Positions 34,556-43,431 of a stretch of 64,000 nucleotides of DNA are shown in pieces. The translations under genes were made by a program, and so were the position numbers. Position 1 is the stretch's first letter. Each line of letters begins with the position of its first letter. The DNA is from Bacillus subtilis (lineage in GTDB: Bacteria; Pseudomonadota; Alphaproteobacteria; Rhizobiales; Rhizobiaceae), in NCBI GenBank assembly GCA_021733665.1, contig JAHREI010000007.1:98070-162069 (forward strand). Direction: 5' to 3'. Below the pieces are notes generated by a model that was given only the letters and a program-made list of their open reading frames with translations, was not told the DNA's origin and searched no databases.

Positions 34556-35818
34556 ATGTCCGCTCTGAAGCCTGTTGCGAAGCCAAACCAGTCGAATCGA
34601 TCCTCTTCTGCTCAAGAAGATACGCATGACAATGTGCCGGTCGATTTTAAGCGTGCGGCGCAAAATGATGATACTCCTGTCGCTGACGGAGCGCCGTATA
34701 ATGAGCAGGTACAGCCCCAGCCTGCCCACACAGCCGTGTCGGTTAAACCGCTGCCATCGAAGCCATCGCGTAAGCGCAAAGTGCTGAGCGTGGTTATGCT
34801 CGCCGTACTGGCCGGCGGTGCTTGGTATGGCTATAACTGGTGGACAACCGGTCGTTTCATGGTTTCTACAGATGATGCCTATATTCACGGGGATATTATG
34901 GCGATGTCACCGAAGGTCACCGGTTATATTGATGATGTGCTGGTGAGCGCCAACAGCCATGTCAAAGCGGGTGACCCGATCTTCCAGCTTGATCAGGGCG
35001 ATTATCAGATTGCGCTGAATGAAAAAGAAGCAGCACTGGCAACTCAGCAAAAAACGCTGGCACGGATTGAAGCACAGACAGTTGCTGCAGAAGCCACACT
35101 GACGCAGGCACGCGCTTCACAGCAATCTTCAGCGGCTGTTCTCATCAATGCGCAGGCAACTATGGAGCGGATTGCCAAGCTGCACGATACGCGTTTTGTC
35201 TCACAGTCGGAACTGGATCGTGCAACAACATCGCTGGCGCAGGCAAAGGCTTCTGATGCCAATGCTGCGGCACAGATCGCAGCCGCTGAAGCCAATATTG
35301 GTGTATTGAAAGCACAATATCAGGAAGCTGAAAGCCAGACCCGCAGTCTTGAACTCGCGCGTGATAAAGCGCAGCGCGATCTGTCTTTTACGACGCTTCG
35401 TGCACCGTTTGACGGTGTGATCGGCAATCTTACCGGTAAAAAAGGTGATCTGGTGAGTGCAGGGCAGCGCATTGCCGCTCTGGTGCCGGTCAATGCGCTC
35501 TATATTGATGCGAATTTCAAAGAAACCCAGCTGAAAAAGCTGCAAGATGGTCAGGTTGTGCATTTTACCGTTGATGCGCTGGGTGGTGAAAAATTTGAGG
35601 GCAGGCTGGCCTCTCTTTCACCGGCTTCCGGTTCTGTCTTCTCGCTGCTGCCGCCGGAAAATGCGACAGGCAATTTCACCAAGGTTGTGCAGCGCGTACC
35701 GGTACGCATCGCTATTCCTGAGGCTGCATTGGCCACAGGCAAACTGCGTGCGGGTCTGAGTGTTGTGGTGGATGTTGATATCCGCACAGCATCGTCAAAA
35801 TCTGACGCAGCGGAATAA
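34556..35818 (+). CDS. HlyD/EmrA-family membrane fusion protein
   Basis: Periplasmic adaptor of a multidrug efflux system, 420 aa from the ATG at 34556. An unusually long polar N-terminus (about 70 residues) precedes one membrane helix (about 76-94). Then come the lipoyl half-motif (STDDAYIHGDIMAMSPKVTGYI), a long coiled-coil hairpin rich in A, Q and E (about 160-290), the second lipoyl half (LRAPFDGVIGNL) and a beta-barrel. The start lacks a strong ribosome site. It is followed by the EmrB-type gene after 12 bases. Confidence 0.88.
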   Translation: MSALKPVAKPNQSNRSSSAQEDTHDNVPVDFKRAAQNDDTPVADGAPYNEQVQPQPAHTAVSVKPLPSKPSRKRKVLSVVMLAVLAGGAWYGYNWWTTGRFMVSTDDAYIHGDIMAMSPKVTGYIDDVLVSANSHVKAGDPIFQLDQGDYQIALNEKEAALATQQKTLARIEAQTVAAEATLTQARASQQSSAAVLINAQATMERIAKLHDTRFVSQSELDRATTSLAQAKASDANAAAQIAAAEANIGVLKAQYQEAESQTRSLELARDKAQRDLSFTTLRAPFDGVIGNLTGKKGDLVSAGQRIAALVPVNALYIDANFKETQLKKLQDGQVVHFTVDALGGEKFEGRLASLSPASGSVFSLLPPENATGNFTKVVQRVPVRIAIPEAALATGKLRAGLSVVVDVDIRTASSKSDAAE

Positions 35819-35830
35819 GCGTGCACAGCC

Positions 35831-37405
35831 ATGGCTGCCTCAACAACGATGCAGGGAAATCCTGCTGAAGAAAAAATTGATCCGCGTAAAGCCATTGCCT
35901 TTCTGGCAATGGTGTTCGGGATGTTTATGGCCATTCTGGACATTCAGATTGTGTCGGCATCCCTTGCGGAAATTCAGGCGGGGCTGGGTGCCAGCTCCGA
36001 TGAAATCTCGTGGGTGCAGACCTCCTATCTGATTGCCGAAGTGGTGATGATCCCGCTTTCCGGTTTTCTCGGGCGTTTGCTTTCCACACGTGTGTTGTTC
36101 ACGATTTCTGCTGCCGGTTTTACGCTGGCCAGTATTTTATGTGCGACTGCTACCAATATCGAGCAGATGATTGTCTACCGTGCCATTCAGGGCTTTATCG
36201 GCGGTGGTATGATTCCGAGTGTGTTTGCGGCGGCCTTTACAATCTTTCCGCCGTCCAAACGCTCGATTGTCTCCCCGATCGTTGGTCTGGTGGCAACACT
36301 GGCTCCGACTGTAGGGCCGACGATTGGTGGCTATCTGTCCCATACATTCTCATGGCACTGGCTGTTTCTGGTCAATGTCGGTCCCGGCATTCTGGTGGCA
36401 ATTGCTGCATGGAACCTGATCGATTTTGATAAGGGCGATAAATCTCTGCTGGCCAAATTCGACTGGTGGGGACTGGCCGGTATGGCGGCCTTTCTCGGCT
36501 CGCTGGAATATGTGCTGGAAGAGGGGCCGCGTAATGACTGGTTTGAGGACAGCCATATTGTCATAATGACCTTCGTGCTGGTTGCCGGTGCTGTTACGTT
36601 TTTTTACAGGGCGTTTACGGCGGAAGAGCCGATTGTTGATCTCTCGGCCTTCAGGAATATGAACTTTGCACTGGGTTCGAGCTTCTCATTCATTATGGGG
36701 GTCGGGCTTTACGGGCTAACCTATCTCTATCCGCTCTATCTCGGCAGTATCCGTGGCTATGATGCGCTGATGATCGGTGAGGCGCTGTTCGTCAGTGGTC
36801 TGGCAATGTTCATGACTGCACCGCTGGCTGGTTTTCTCTCGACGCGGATGGATCCGCGTCTGATGATGATGATCGGCTTTATCGGATTTGCTGCCGGTAC
36901 CTATGTAATGACAGGCTTGACTGCTGATTGGGATTTCTACGAATTACTGCTACCGCAAATTCTGCGTGGCTGTTCGATGATGCTGTGTATGGTGCCGATC
37001 AACAATCTGGCGCTTGGTACATTGCATCCATCGCATATTAAAAACGCTTCCGGCCTGTTTAACCTGATGCGTAATCTTGGCGGTGCGATTGGTCTGGCGG
37101 TGATTAACACGATGCTGATGCGTCGCGGAGATCTGCATTATGCGCAATTGTCTGAGCACCTGAACTGGGGCAATCACGAAGCACAGGAAATGCTTGCTAA
37201 CCTGACTGCCAAATATAATGCAGTCGGTATGGATGGCGCTAATATTGCTTTGGTCAAGCTTTCGGGCATGGTGCGTCAGCAGGCAACACTGATGTCGTTC
37301 ATCGATGTGTTCTTGATCCTGACCGCATTGTTTGTTGCACTGGCATTTTTTGCAACAATGATGAAAAAGCCCGGCGATGTGCCTAAAGAAGCAGCAGGGC
37401 ATTAA
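35831..37405 (+). CDS. DHA2-family MFS multidrug efflux transporter (EmrB type)
   Basis: Proton-driven drug exporter, 524 aa, with about 14 membrane helices. DHA2 features are the N-terminal LDIQIVSASLAEIQAGLGAS, WVQTSYLIAEVVMIPLSG and the motif-C region PTVGPTIGGYL. It works with the adaptor encoded just upstream and an outer-membrane channel not seen here. Expression is probably repressed by the adjacent TetR protein. Confidence 0.92.
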   Translation: MAASTTMQGNPAEEKIDPRKAIAFLAMVFGMFMAILDIQIVSASLAEIQAGLGASSDEISWVQTSYLIAEVVMIPLSGFLGRLLSTRVLFTISAAGFTLASILCATATNIEQMIVYRAIQGFIGGGMIPSVFAAAFTIFPPSKRSIVSPIVGLVATLAPTVGPTIGGYLSHTFSWHWLFLVNVGPGILVAIAAWNLIDFDKGDKSLLAKFDWWGLAGMAAFLGSLEYVLEEGPRNDWFEDSHIVIMTFVLVAGAVTFFYRAFTAEEPIVDLSAFRNMNFALGSSFSFIMGVGLYGLTYLYPLYLGSIRGYDALMIGEALFVSGLAMFMTAPLAGFLSTRMDPRLMMMIGFIGFAAGTYVMTGLTADWDFYELLLPQILRGCSMMLCMVPINNLALGTLHPSHIKNASGLFNLMRNLGGAIGLAVINTMLMRRGDLHYAQLSEHLNWGNHEAQEMLANLTAKYNAVGMDGANIALVKLSGMVRQQATLMSFIDVFLILTALFVALAFFATMMKKPGDVPKEAAGH

Positions 37406-37426
37406 GCGCGTATCATTTTCAAACTA

Positions 37427-37452
37427 AAAACGGCGGGATTTCCCGCCGTTTT
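37427..37452. terminator. Bidirectional terminator between emrB-type gene and ribN
   Basis: Perfect 12-bp palindrome AAAACGGCGGGA / TCCCGCCGTTTT with a two-base centre, giving T runs on both strands. It serves two convergent genes. Confidence 0.95.
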
Positions 37453-37460
37453 ATTTAAGC

Positions 37461-38387
37461 CTATTCTGCGGCTTGTATTTTGTGAGTGGTACGTCCGCTG
37501 TCCTGACGCATCAGATAGAGCGATGCGCCGACAATCAGCAAGGCACCGGGCCAGAAATTGATGCTTGGGGTGGCCGCAAAGACGATCCAGCCAAGGATAA
37601 CATTCAGCGGCAGTTTCAGATCATCAAAAGGCTGCAAATAGACGGCATCGGCAGCCGAATAGGCGGCAATCTGGAAATATTGCGCCATAGCAGTCAGCAC
37701 ACCGATCGTCAGCAGGATTGTCCAGATTTCAGCCGATGGCGATGCGATTTCCGGAAAACCAACGCCCGATGCTGCCCACAGCACACCGTTGATAGGGGTG
37801 AGCAGGATCAGCATATAGACCGAAATACTGGCCGTTGTTTCAAAGCGGGTCAGATATTTGGTCATCACCGAATAACCAGCCCACAGCGCTGCCGCAAGAA
37901 TAGGCAGCAGTGAATAGACTGTATAGGTGTCTGACCATGGCGCGATGATAATCAATGCACCGATAAAGCCGACTAAGGTGGTGAGCAGGCGCGTTTGCGT
38001 TACGGCTTCATGCAGAAACAGGCGCGCACACAGAATGACAAAGAACGGTGATGTCATGGAAAGCGCAATCACTTGCCAGATTGGCACATGGGTGAGGGCG
38101 AAAATCCAGACCTGCACACCGGCGGCAGCCAGACCAACACGGATTATATGCAGGCCAAGATGATTGGTGCGCAGTGCCCGTGCGCCTTCGCGGATCAGCA
38201 AGGGCAGGGTGAGTACCAAGGCGATGACATATTGCCAGAAGGCAATGATAACAGAAGGAATGCCGGTGCGGGTGCCTGCCCATTGGGTGGCAACATTGAC
38301 GCCTGCATAGGCGGCACAAGCGGCCAGCATGAGTGCTGCACCACGGATGGTTGGTTTTAATGTCTGAACAGAGGCAATTGGGCTCAA
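37461..38387 (-). CDS. ribN: Riboflavin transporter RibN (EamA/DMT family)
   Basis: Inner-membrane transporter of the drug/metabolite superfamily, about ten helices in two EamA halves, 308 aa from a TTG at 38387 that has AGGAAG seven bases upstream. An ATG at 38480 would extend it by 31 residues, but that stretch lies in the riboswitch leader and reads as non-membrane filler. The family alone does not set the substrate. The FMN riboswitch directly upstream does: RibN is the known riboflavin importer of Rhizobiales placed under FMN control. High FMN should therefore lower its expression. Confidence 0.85.
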   Translation of the reverse strand: MSPIASVQTLKPTIRGAALMLAACAAYAGVNVATQWAGTRTGIPSVIIAFWQYVIALVLTLPLLIREGARALRTNHLGLHIIRVGLAAAGVQVWIFALTHVPIWQVIALSMTSPFFVILCARLFLHEAVTQTRLLTTLVGFIGALIIIAPWSDTYTVYSLLPILAAALWAGYSVMTKYLTRFETTASISVYMLILLTPINGVLWAASGVGFPEIASPSAEIWTILLTIGVLTAMAQYFQIAAYSAADAVYLQPFDDLKLPLNVILGWIVFAATPSINFWPGALLIVGASLYLMRQDSGRTTHKIQAAE

Positions 38388-38497
38388 CGTTTTTCTTCCT
38401 GTCTCGTAAGCCGTTACCCCAGGGATTGGGAAATGGTACGGGAAGAAAATTCCATAATGGCGGCAAAAATCGCCGCGCATGATGCTATTTCAGCCCC

Positions 38498-38797
38498 GCT
38501 CTCTCTCATCCGGACTATGACCGTCGGCTTCGGAATCGCACCGAATCTGCTGACCCTAACTGGAATATTCAGGCTCTAGCGGCTTGCAAATGTCGTTTTT
38601 CTCTGCTTCCGGTGCTCATGTACTCGAAGTATACTCCGCTCCGGTTCTCGAAAAACACCATTTTCAGCACGCTATAACCAGAATACGTGCAGGCGCACTT
38701 TTGTTTGGTGCCTGCTATGTATCCCAATTAAGCGCTCGCGGGCTTCAGGCTTGTGCCTGTTACCGCCGGTGGGGAATTACACCCCGCCCTGAGAACG
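38498..38797 (-). promoter_or_regulatory. FMN riboswitch (RFN element) controlling ribN
   Basis: Conserved blocks read on the minus strand: AGGGCGGGGTG (38790-38780), CCCCACCGGCGGTAAC, GCCCGCGAGCG (38743-38733), GGTCAGCAGAT (38555-38545), GCCGACGGTCATAGTCCGGATGAGAGAG (to 38498). The P1 arms TTCTCA and TGAGAG pair. The variable stem between the third and fourth blocks is about 177 nt, closed by a 12-bp helix (38720-38731 with 38556-38567, including GU pairs), and holds an extra GCAGGC/GCCTGC hairpin and a dispersed repeat. A GCGGC/GCCGC hairpin at 38460-38476 lies in the leader before the start codon and could belong to the expression platform. Confidence 0.95.
38577..38674. repeat. Dispersed structured repeat, copy 1 (inside the riboswitch)
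   Basis: About 98 bases sharing TTCCGGTGCTCA, CTCCGCTCCGGTTCTCGAAA and CACCATTTTC with copy 2. It folds on itself: ends TAGCG/CGCTA, arms AAATG..GTTTTTC and GAAAAAC..CATTT, and a central GTACT/AGTAT stem. It sits within the variable stem of the FMN aptamer. Confidence 0.75.
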
Positions 38798-39176
38798 ATT
38801 AAAATTATTATGAGCAATACCCGAGAGTTATCCTGAGCATCGCTGCATGAGCTGAATTTATGATGTGGCTATTGATAAATCAAGTCGCATATCCGGCAAC
38901 GCAGTGTCCTGAAAACGGTGTTTAATGCTGCGAACTGTTCGAGAAAAACATTATGTGAAATTGCCGGTCTGTAAGCAGTGTTTCAGCTGTATTGCCCCTG
39001 CGGTTTCACTTTTTATCGCGCGGATAAAGCGCTTACGCAGTCAAATTCGCTGCTTTGAATCGCACAATGCCTGTTATTTCGGTGATTATGTCTGCTTTTT
39101 GTGTCATTTCCGGTAATTGTTCGGGTGGAAGCCTGCGCTTTTTTGAAAGAGACATAGAGGCAGGGAGCAGATCAGC
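38798..39176. other. Intergenic region between ribN leader and amino-acid importer genes
   Basis: Holds the divergent promoters of the ribN leader and of the permease gene at 39177. A short open frame (38925-39116) has no recognisable features and is taken as chance. No clear operator was recognised. Confidence 0.4.
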
Positions 39177-40142
39177 ATGTATTACGATAAAGTTCAAAAG
39201 AACAAAATCACACAGCAGCCGTGGTTTCTGGGCGTATTCGCCCTTGTTATCTTCGCTTTTATGGTTTGGGGAAACTGGCATCAGGCAGGCACTCCTGATG
39301 AAGTCGCAACAGGGCTTGCAGCATTGTTGCACACCAAGACTGGCATAATTGCGGTTGCAGCCGTCACTTCGTTGGTTTTGACACTGGTTATCAACATCGT
39401 CGGCAGACTGCCGATGCAGGCACAAACCATAGTTGTCTGGCTGGCCTTGCTCTCTGGTGCCCTGTATTTTTTCTACAGCTTTGATCTGTCTTACACATTT
39501 ATCCTGTCGAAATTGCCGTTTCTGATTACGCAGGGTGTTGTCACTACCGTTTATATTTCGGCGATTTCTATTGCCATTGCGTTTGTGCTGGCGATTGTCG
39601 GTGCCATTGCCAAGCTTTCACAAAACGGTTTCGCTGTTGCGATTGCCTCTTTCTACACCTCGTTTTTCCGCGGGGTGCCGTTGCTGATCCAGATCTATCT
39701 GATTTATCTCGGTATTCCGCAGCTCGGCTATGTGATTGATGCGGTGCCTGCCGGTGTGCTGGCTCTGTCGTTGTGCTACGGTGCTTATATGACCGAGATT
39801 TTCCGCGGTGGTATTATGTCCATTCCGCGTGGTCAGTGGGAAGCTGCCCGTGCGCTTGGTTTGCGTCCTTTCACCACAATGCGCAAAGTGATCATGCCGC
39901 AGGCGATGAAGCTGATCATCCCGCCGACAGGCAACCAGTTTATCGCGATGTTAAAAGATTCATCCCTTGTCTCGGTGATTGGTGTCTGGGAGCTGATGTT
40001 CCTTGCCCGTACGCAGGGCCGTGAAGAGTTCCGCCATCTGGAAATGCTGATCACTGCCGCGCTGCTCTACTGGTTTTTGTCGATCATTCTCGAACGCTGT
40101 CAGGCTGTGCTGGAAAAACGCATGAAGCGTCAGGAACGCTGA
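39177..40142 (+). CDS. Polar amino-acid ABC transporter permease (HisM/GlnP type)
   Basis: Inner-membrane permease, 321 aa. Two or three extra N-terminal helices (to about residue 105) precede the HisM-type core, which begins at LPFLITQGVVTTVYISAISIAIAF. The family motif FFRGVPLLIQIYLIYLGIPQLG and docking loop EAARALGLRPFTTMRKVIMPQA are clear. GGGAG precedes the ATG. The binding protein is encoded next; no ATPase gene is present in this cluster. Confidence 0.9.
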   Translation: MYYDKVQKNKITQQPWFLGVFALVIFAFMVWGNWHQAGTPDEVATGLAALLHTKTGIIAVAAVTSLVLTLVINIVGRLPMQAQTIVVWLALLSGALYFFYSFDLSYTFILSKLPFLITQGVVTTVYISAISIAIAFVLAIVGAIAKLSQNGFAVAIASFYTSFFRGVPLLIQIYLIYLGIPQLGYVIDAVPAGVLALSLCYGAYMTEIFRGGIMSIPRGQWEAARALGLRPFTTMRKVIMPQAMKLIIPPTGNQFIAMLKDSSLVSVIGVWELMFLARTQGREEFRHLEMLITAALLYWFLSIILERCQAVLEKRMKRQER

Positions 40143-40251
40143 TGAATACGGGCGGTCAGCCGTTCTGACCAAAATTATTCCATTGTTTTTGCATGGTTGT
40201 TTATTCCGGTGAGGTCATCTGAATAACACCATATTCAGGGGAGGAGCCCAC

Positions 40252-41079
40252 ATGAAGAATGCAATTTTATCCGCTGCTGTTGCCGCACTGGCGCTGAGCG
40301 TAAGCCTGCCGGCATGTGCCGGTGAAACACTGGACCGCGTTACCAGCAAAAAAGAACTGGTTGTTGCAACCGCCGCGAACTGGCCGCCGCAGTCTTTCAT
40401 GAAAGACGACAAGCTGGTTGGTTTCGATATTGATGTTGCAACCGAAGTTGCCAAGCGTCTCGGAGCCACAGCGCGCTTTGTGACACCGGAATGGGGCATC
40501 ATCACTGCCGGTCACTGGAATGGCCGCTGGGATATTTCTGTCGGTTCCATGACCCCGACAACAGGTCGTGCCCGCATTCTCGATTTCCCGACTGTTTATT
40601 ACTACACGCCTTATGTTTTTACCGTGCACAAGGATTCCAAAGCTGAGAAGCGCGCGGATCTGAACGGCAAGGTTATTGGTGTTGAAGGCGGTACAACAAC
40701 CGAAGATTACATTAACGGTACGCTGAAGATTGATGCTGTGGGCGTGCCTGAGTTCAAATATGATGTGAAGCCAGGCGACATCAAAACCTATGGCGACAGC
40801 GTTGGCCCGCTTGATGATCTGCGCCTTGGTGACGGCACTCGTCTTGATGCCTCAGTTTCTGCAATGCCGACTGTCGAAAACGCAGTGAAGCGCGGTTATC
40901 CGATTCGCGCACTGAATGATGAACCGGCTTTTTATGAGCCATTGGCTGTTGCTGTAGACAAGGGTGATCCTGAATTTACAGCAAAGATCAAAGAGGTCTT
41001 TGAACAACTGAAAGCAGACGGCACCATGACTGAGCTGTCGGTGAAGTGGTACGGCGTGGATTACACTAAGCTGAAATAA
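40252..41079 (+). CDS. Amino-acid ABC transporter substrate-binding protein (family 3)
   Basis: Periplasmic binding protein, 275 aa, with a signal peptide (to about residue 23, SLPACAGE). The family 3 signature is visible as GFDIDVATEVAKRLGATARFVTPEWG. The ATG at 40252 follows GGGGAGGAGCCCAC. Context with a DAO-type oxidase suggests an amino acid, amino-acid derivative or polyamine-like amine as ligand. Confidence 0.9.
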   Translation: MKNAILSAAVAALALSVSLPACAGETLDRVTSKKELVVATAANWPPQSFMKDDKLVGFDIDVATEVAKRLGATARFVTPEWGIITAGHWNGRWDISVGSMTPTTGRARILDFPTVYYYTPYVFTVHKDSKAEKRADLNGKVIGVEGGTTTEDYINGTLKIDAVGVPEFKYDVKPGDIKTYGDSVGPLDDLRLGDGTRLDASVSAMPTVENAVKRGYPIRALNDEPAFYEPLAVAVDKGDPEFTAKIKEVFEQLKADGTMTELSVKWYGVDYTKLK

Positions 41080-41239
41080 CCACCACATCTATGCTGCCGG
41101 TTTCTGCTCACTTCAAATTGCAGAAACCGGCATTATCCCAGAGCAGCTTCCGGACTGAATTCCTGCACAGCAATGTGCAGCTTGAAACGCGCCCCGTATC
41201 ATCCGTGCAGCACAATTTTCTGTAAGAAGCAGTATTATT

Positions 41240-42556
41240 ATGAGTTCATATCCAGCTACCTATTACAGCGCCACACGGGTCGCATCCGCTTCTGCCTATG
41301 AGAACCTGCAAACTAATCTGCAGGCTGATGTCTGTATTGTCGGCGGCGGGCTCGCCGGTTTGACGACGGCATGGGAATTGCTGAAGCGCAATAAATCCGT
41401 GATTGTGATTGAACAGAACAAAGTCAGCTGGGGCGCATCGGGACGCAATGGCGGCTTTTGTCTGAATGGCTGGTCTGAAGGCCTTGGCGCGATTGAAAAA
41501 CGCAGCGGTTTTGAAGACGCGAAAAAGCTGTTCGCCATGTCAGTTGAAGGCGTGGATATTGTCCGTGAAAATATTGAGCAGAATAATCTGCCGGATTGCA
41601 ATATTGTCAAAGGTAAGCTGAGTGTTGTGCGCTATGAAGCGGCAGAGCAGATGCAGCGTTACCGTGATCGTATGGCGCAGCATTTTAACTATGAATATGA
41701 ATATCTCGACACGGCAGCAATCCGCCAGAAGCTGAATACGCCGATCTATAAGCAGGCGCTGCGTGACAGTACCGGTTTCCATTTTCACCCGCTAAATTAT
41801 GCGCTGGGTCTGGCTGATCTGATCCGTGCCAAAGGCGGCCGGATTTTTGAAGACAGCGCCATGCAGTCTTTCACCCGTAACACACAGGCCGGTGCTACAG
41901 GGCGCTATACCGTGAAAACCGCGCATGGCTCAGTACAGTGTGATGATGTGGTGCTGTGCTGTGGTGGTTATGGCGGCGCGCAATTCGGCAAGCTGCGTCG
42001 TGCCTTTTTACCAATCGCTACCTATGTTGTGCTGACCGAAAAGCTGGGCAGCCGTTTGCAGGATTTCATCCGTACGACAGATGCGGTTGGTGATGATCGT
42101 CGCTCTTCCGACTATTACCGTGTTGTGGAAGGGGATCGTATTCTCTGGGGCGGACGGATTACGACTAAGAACGAGCAGGATGAAACGCGTTTGGCAGCGA
42201 TTTTGCGCAAAGATATGTGCGACGTGTTTGCCGGATTGCAGGATGTTAAAATCGAAAAGGCATGGTCTGGTCTGATGGGCTACTCCCGTCATAAGATGCC
42301 GCATATCACCAAAGTGGAAGATGGTCTGTGGACATGCAGTTCCTTTGGCGGACATGGTATGAATACCACTGCGATTGGCGGACGTGTCGTTGCTGAGGCG
42401 ATCAGTGGAGAAAGTGATCGTATCCGTTTGTTTGAGCCTTATGGGCTGACATGGAACGGTGGTGTCTTCGGGCCTTTGGCTGCAGAAACTGTCTACTCTT
42501 ATCTGCGGATGATGGATTACTTTCAGGAAGGCCGCTATAAGGGCGCTCATCGTTAA
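41240..42556 (+). CDS. FAD-dependent oxidoreductase of the DAO family (PuuB/OrdL-like)
   Basis: Flavoprotein oxidase, 438 aa. The dinucleotide-binding motif GGGLAG is at 35-40 with the adenosine-binding glutamate E58, followed by SWGASGRNGGFCLNGWSEG, typical of gamma-glutamylputrescine oxidase-like enzymes. It should oxidise a C-N bond in an amine or amino acid, releasing an aldehyde or keto acid and ammonia. It lies between an amino-acid importer and an Lrp regulator, so import and oxidation of one compound is likely. Substrate unknown. Confidence 0.87.
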   Translation: MSSYPATYYSATRVASASAYENLQTNLQADVCIVGGGLAGLTTAWELLKRNKSVIVIEQNKVSWGASGRNGGFCLNGWSEGLGAIEKRSGFEDAKKLFAMSVEGVDIVRENIEQNNLPDCNIVKGKLSVVRYEAAEQMQRYRDRMAQHFNYEYEYLDTAAIRQKLNTPIYKQALRDSTGFHFHPLNYALGLADLIRAKGGRIFEDSAMQSFTRNTQAGATGRYTVKTAHGSVQCDDVVLCCGGYGGAQFGKLRRAFLPIATYVVLTEKLGSRLQDFIRTTDAVGDDRRSSDYYRVVEGDRILWGGRITTKNEQDETRLAAILRKDMCDVFAGLQDVKIEKAWSGLMGYSRHKMPHITKVEDGLWTCSSFGGHGMNTTAIGGRVVAEAISGESDRIRLFEPYGLTWNGGVFGPLAAETVYSYLRMMDYFQEGRYKGAHR

Positions 42557-42586
42557 GATGAGCGCTGATGATACGGGATTACAGCC

Positions 42587-43030
42587 ATGCAAATGACCGA
42601 TAAGGATAAGCAGTTACTGGCGCTGATGCAGAAAAACGCCCGTGAATCTGTGGCGTCACTGGCGCGTCAGCTCGGTGTGTCCCGCACAGCTTTGCAGGAG
42701 CGTATTCAGCGGCTGGAAACCAACGGGATTATTGACGGTTATTCCGTGCGCCTCGGTGCCAATGTCAATCGTTCGCCGATCCAGTGCTTCACTTTTGCTG
42801 CGCTGAATAACAAGAACTTTCCGGATGTGATCAAGCAGCTGAAAACGCTGACCGCTGTACAGGCCGTACATTCTATTTCCGGTGACTGGGATCTGATCAT
42901 TCATATCTGCACAGATACGCTGGAAAAGCTCAATGCTGAGATCAACAAGATCAATGAGATGATGGGCATTGTCCGCACCACATCCAATATTGTGATGGAA
43001 ACGAAATTTAATCGCGGTGCTAATTTATAA
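42587..43030 (+). CDS. Lrp/AsnC-family transcriptional regulator
   Basis: Regulator of 147 aa with an N-terminal HTH (VASLARQLGVSRTALQERIQRLETNGII) and a C-terminal RAM domain that senses amino acids. It follows the oxidase gene by 30 bases and ends the cluster. It probably responds to the transported amino acid and controls the importer/oxidase genes. Confidence 0.9.
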   Translation: MQMTDKDKQLLALMQKNARESVASLARQLGVSRTALQERIQRLETNGIIDGYSVRLGANVNRSPIQCFTFAALNNKNFPDVIKQLKTLTAVQAVHSISGDWDLIIHICTDTLEKLNAEINKINEMMGIVRTTSNIVMETKFNRGANL

Positions 43031-43048
43031 AAAGATTGGCGGGGGCGT

Positions 43049-43077
43049 AAAAAAGGCGGGGGAGACCCGCCTTTTTT
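43049..43077. terminator. Terminator after the Lrp gene, shared with fmdB
   Basis: Stem AAAAAAGGCGGG / CCCGCCTTTTTT with a five-base loop. T runs on both strands suit the convergent lrp and fmdB genes. Confidence 0.95.
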
Positions 43078-43087
43078 ATTTGCAGAT

Positions 43088-43423
43088 TTAATGACTGATC
43101 ATCCACGGGCGGGCGGAAGGAAAGCTCTTTGCCCCGCTTGCCGAGACTTTTGCTTTGGATTTTTTAGACTTTGATCCGCAGCAGCCGCAATTCGGCCCGT
43201 GTCCTAGTGATTTTGAACTGATCGGTTCATGAGAACTGCGTTCATTCACCGCCATTGCATTACGCTTATTTGCATTCATCGATGCAAGATTAGGCGCTGT
43301 CAGCATCACGCGTTTGGCGGACGTTTCACAGTCCGGACAGGCGCAGGGCTGATCATATTCCGACATCGGACGCAGAGCTGTGAATGGCCCGCATTCTTCG
43401 CAGGCATATTCATAAACCGGCAT
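43088..43423 (-). CDS. fmdB: FmdB-family zinc-ribbon protein
   Basis: Small protein of 111 aa. The N-terminal zinc ribbon MPVYEYACEECGPFTALRPMSEYDQPCACPDC carries CxxC pairs typical of FmdB. The C-terminal half is polar and contains a second cysteine cluster (GPNCGCCG) and a lysine/serine-rich tail. FmdB is encoded with formamidase in other bacteria and is thought to regulate or assist it. It starts eight bases after the fmdA stop. Confidence 0.88.
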   Translation of the reverse strand: MPVYEYACEECGPFTALRPMSEYDQPCACPDCETSAKRVMLTAPNLASMNANKRNAMAVNERSSHEPISSKSLGHGPNCGCCGSKSKKSKAKVSASGAKSFPSARPWMISH

Positions 43424-43431
43424 ATTTCACC

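Noticed and set aside
38388..38480. N-terminal extension of ribN from the ATG at 38480
   Set aside because: The segment lies in the riboswitch leader, is not membrane-like, and the TTG at 38387 has a better ribosome site.
38925..39116. A 63-codon open frame before the amino-acid permease gene
   Set aside because: Cysteine-rich chance reading with no ribosome site and no recognisable features.
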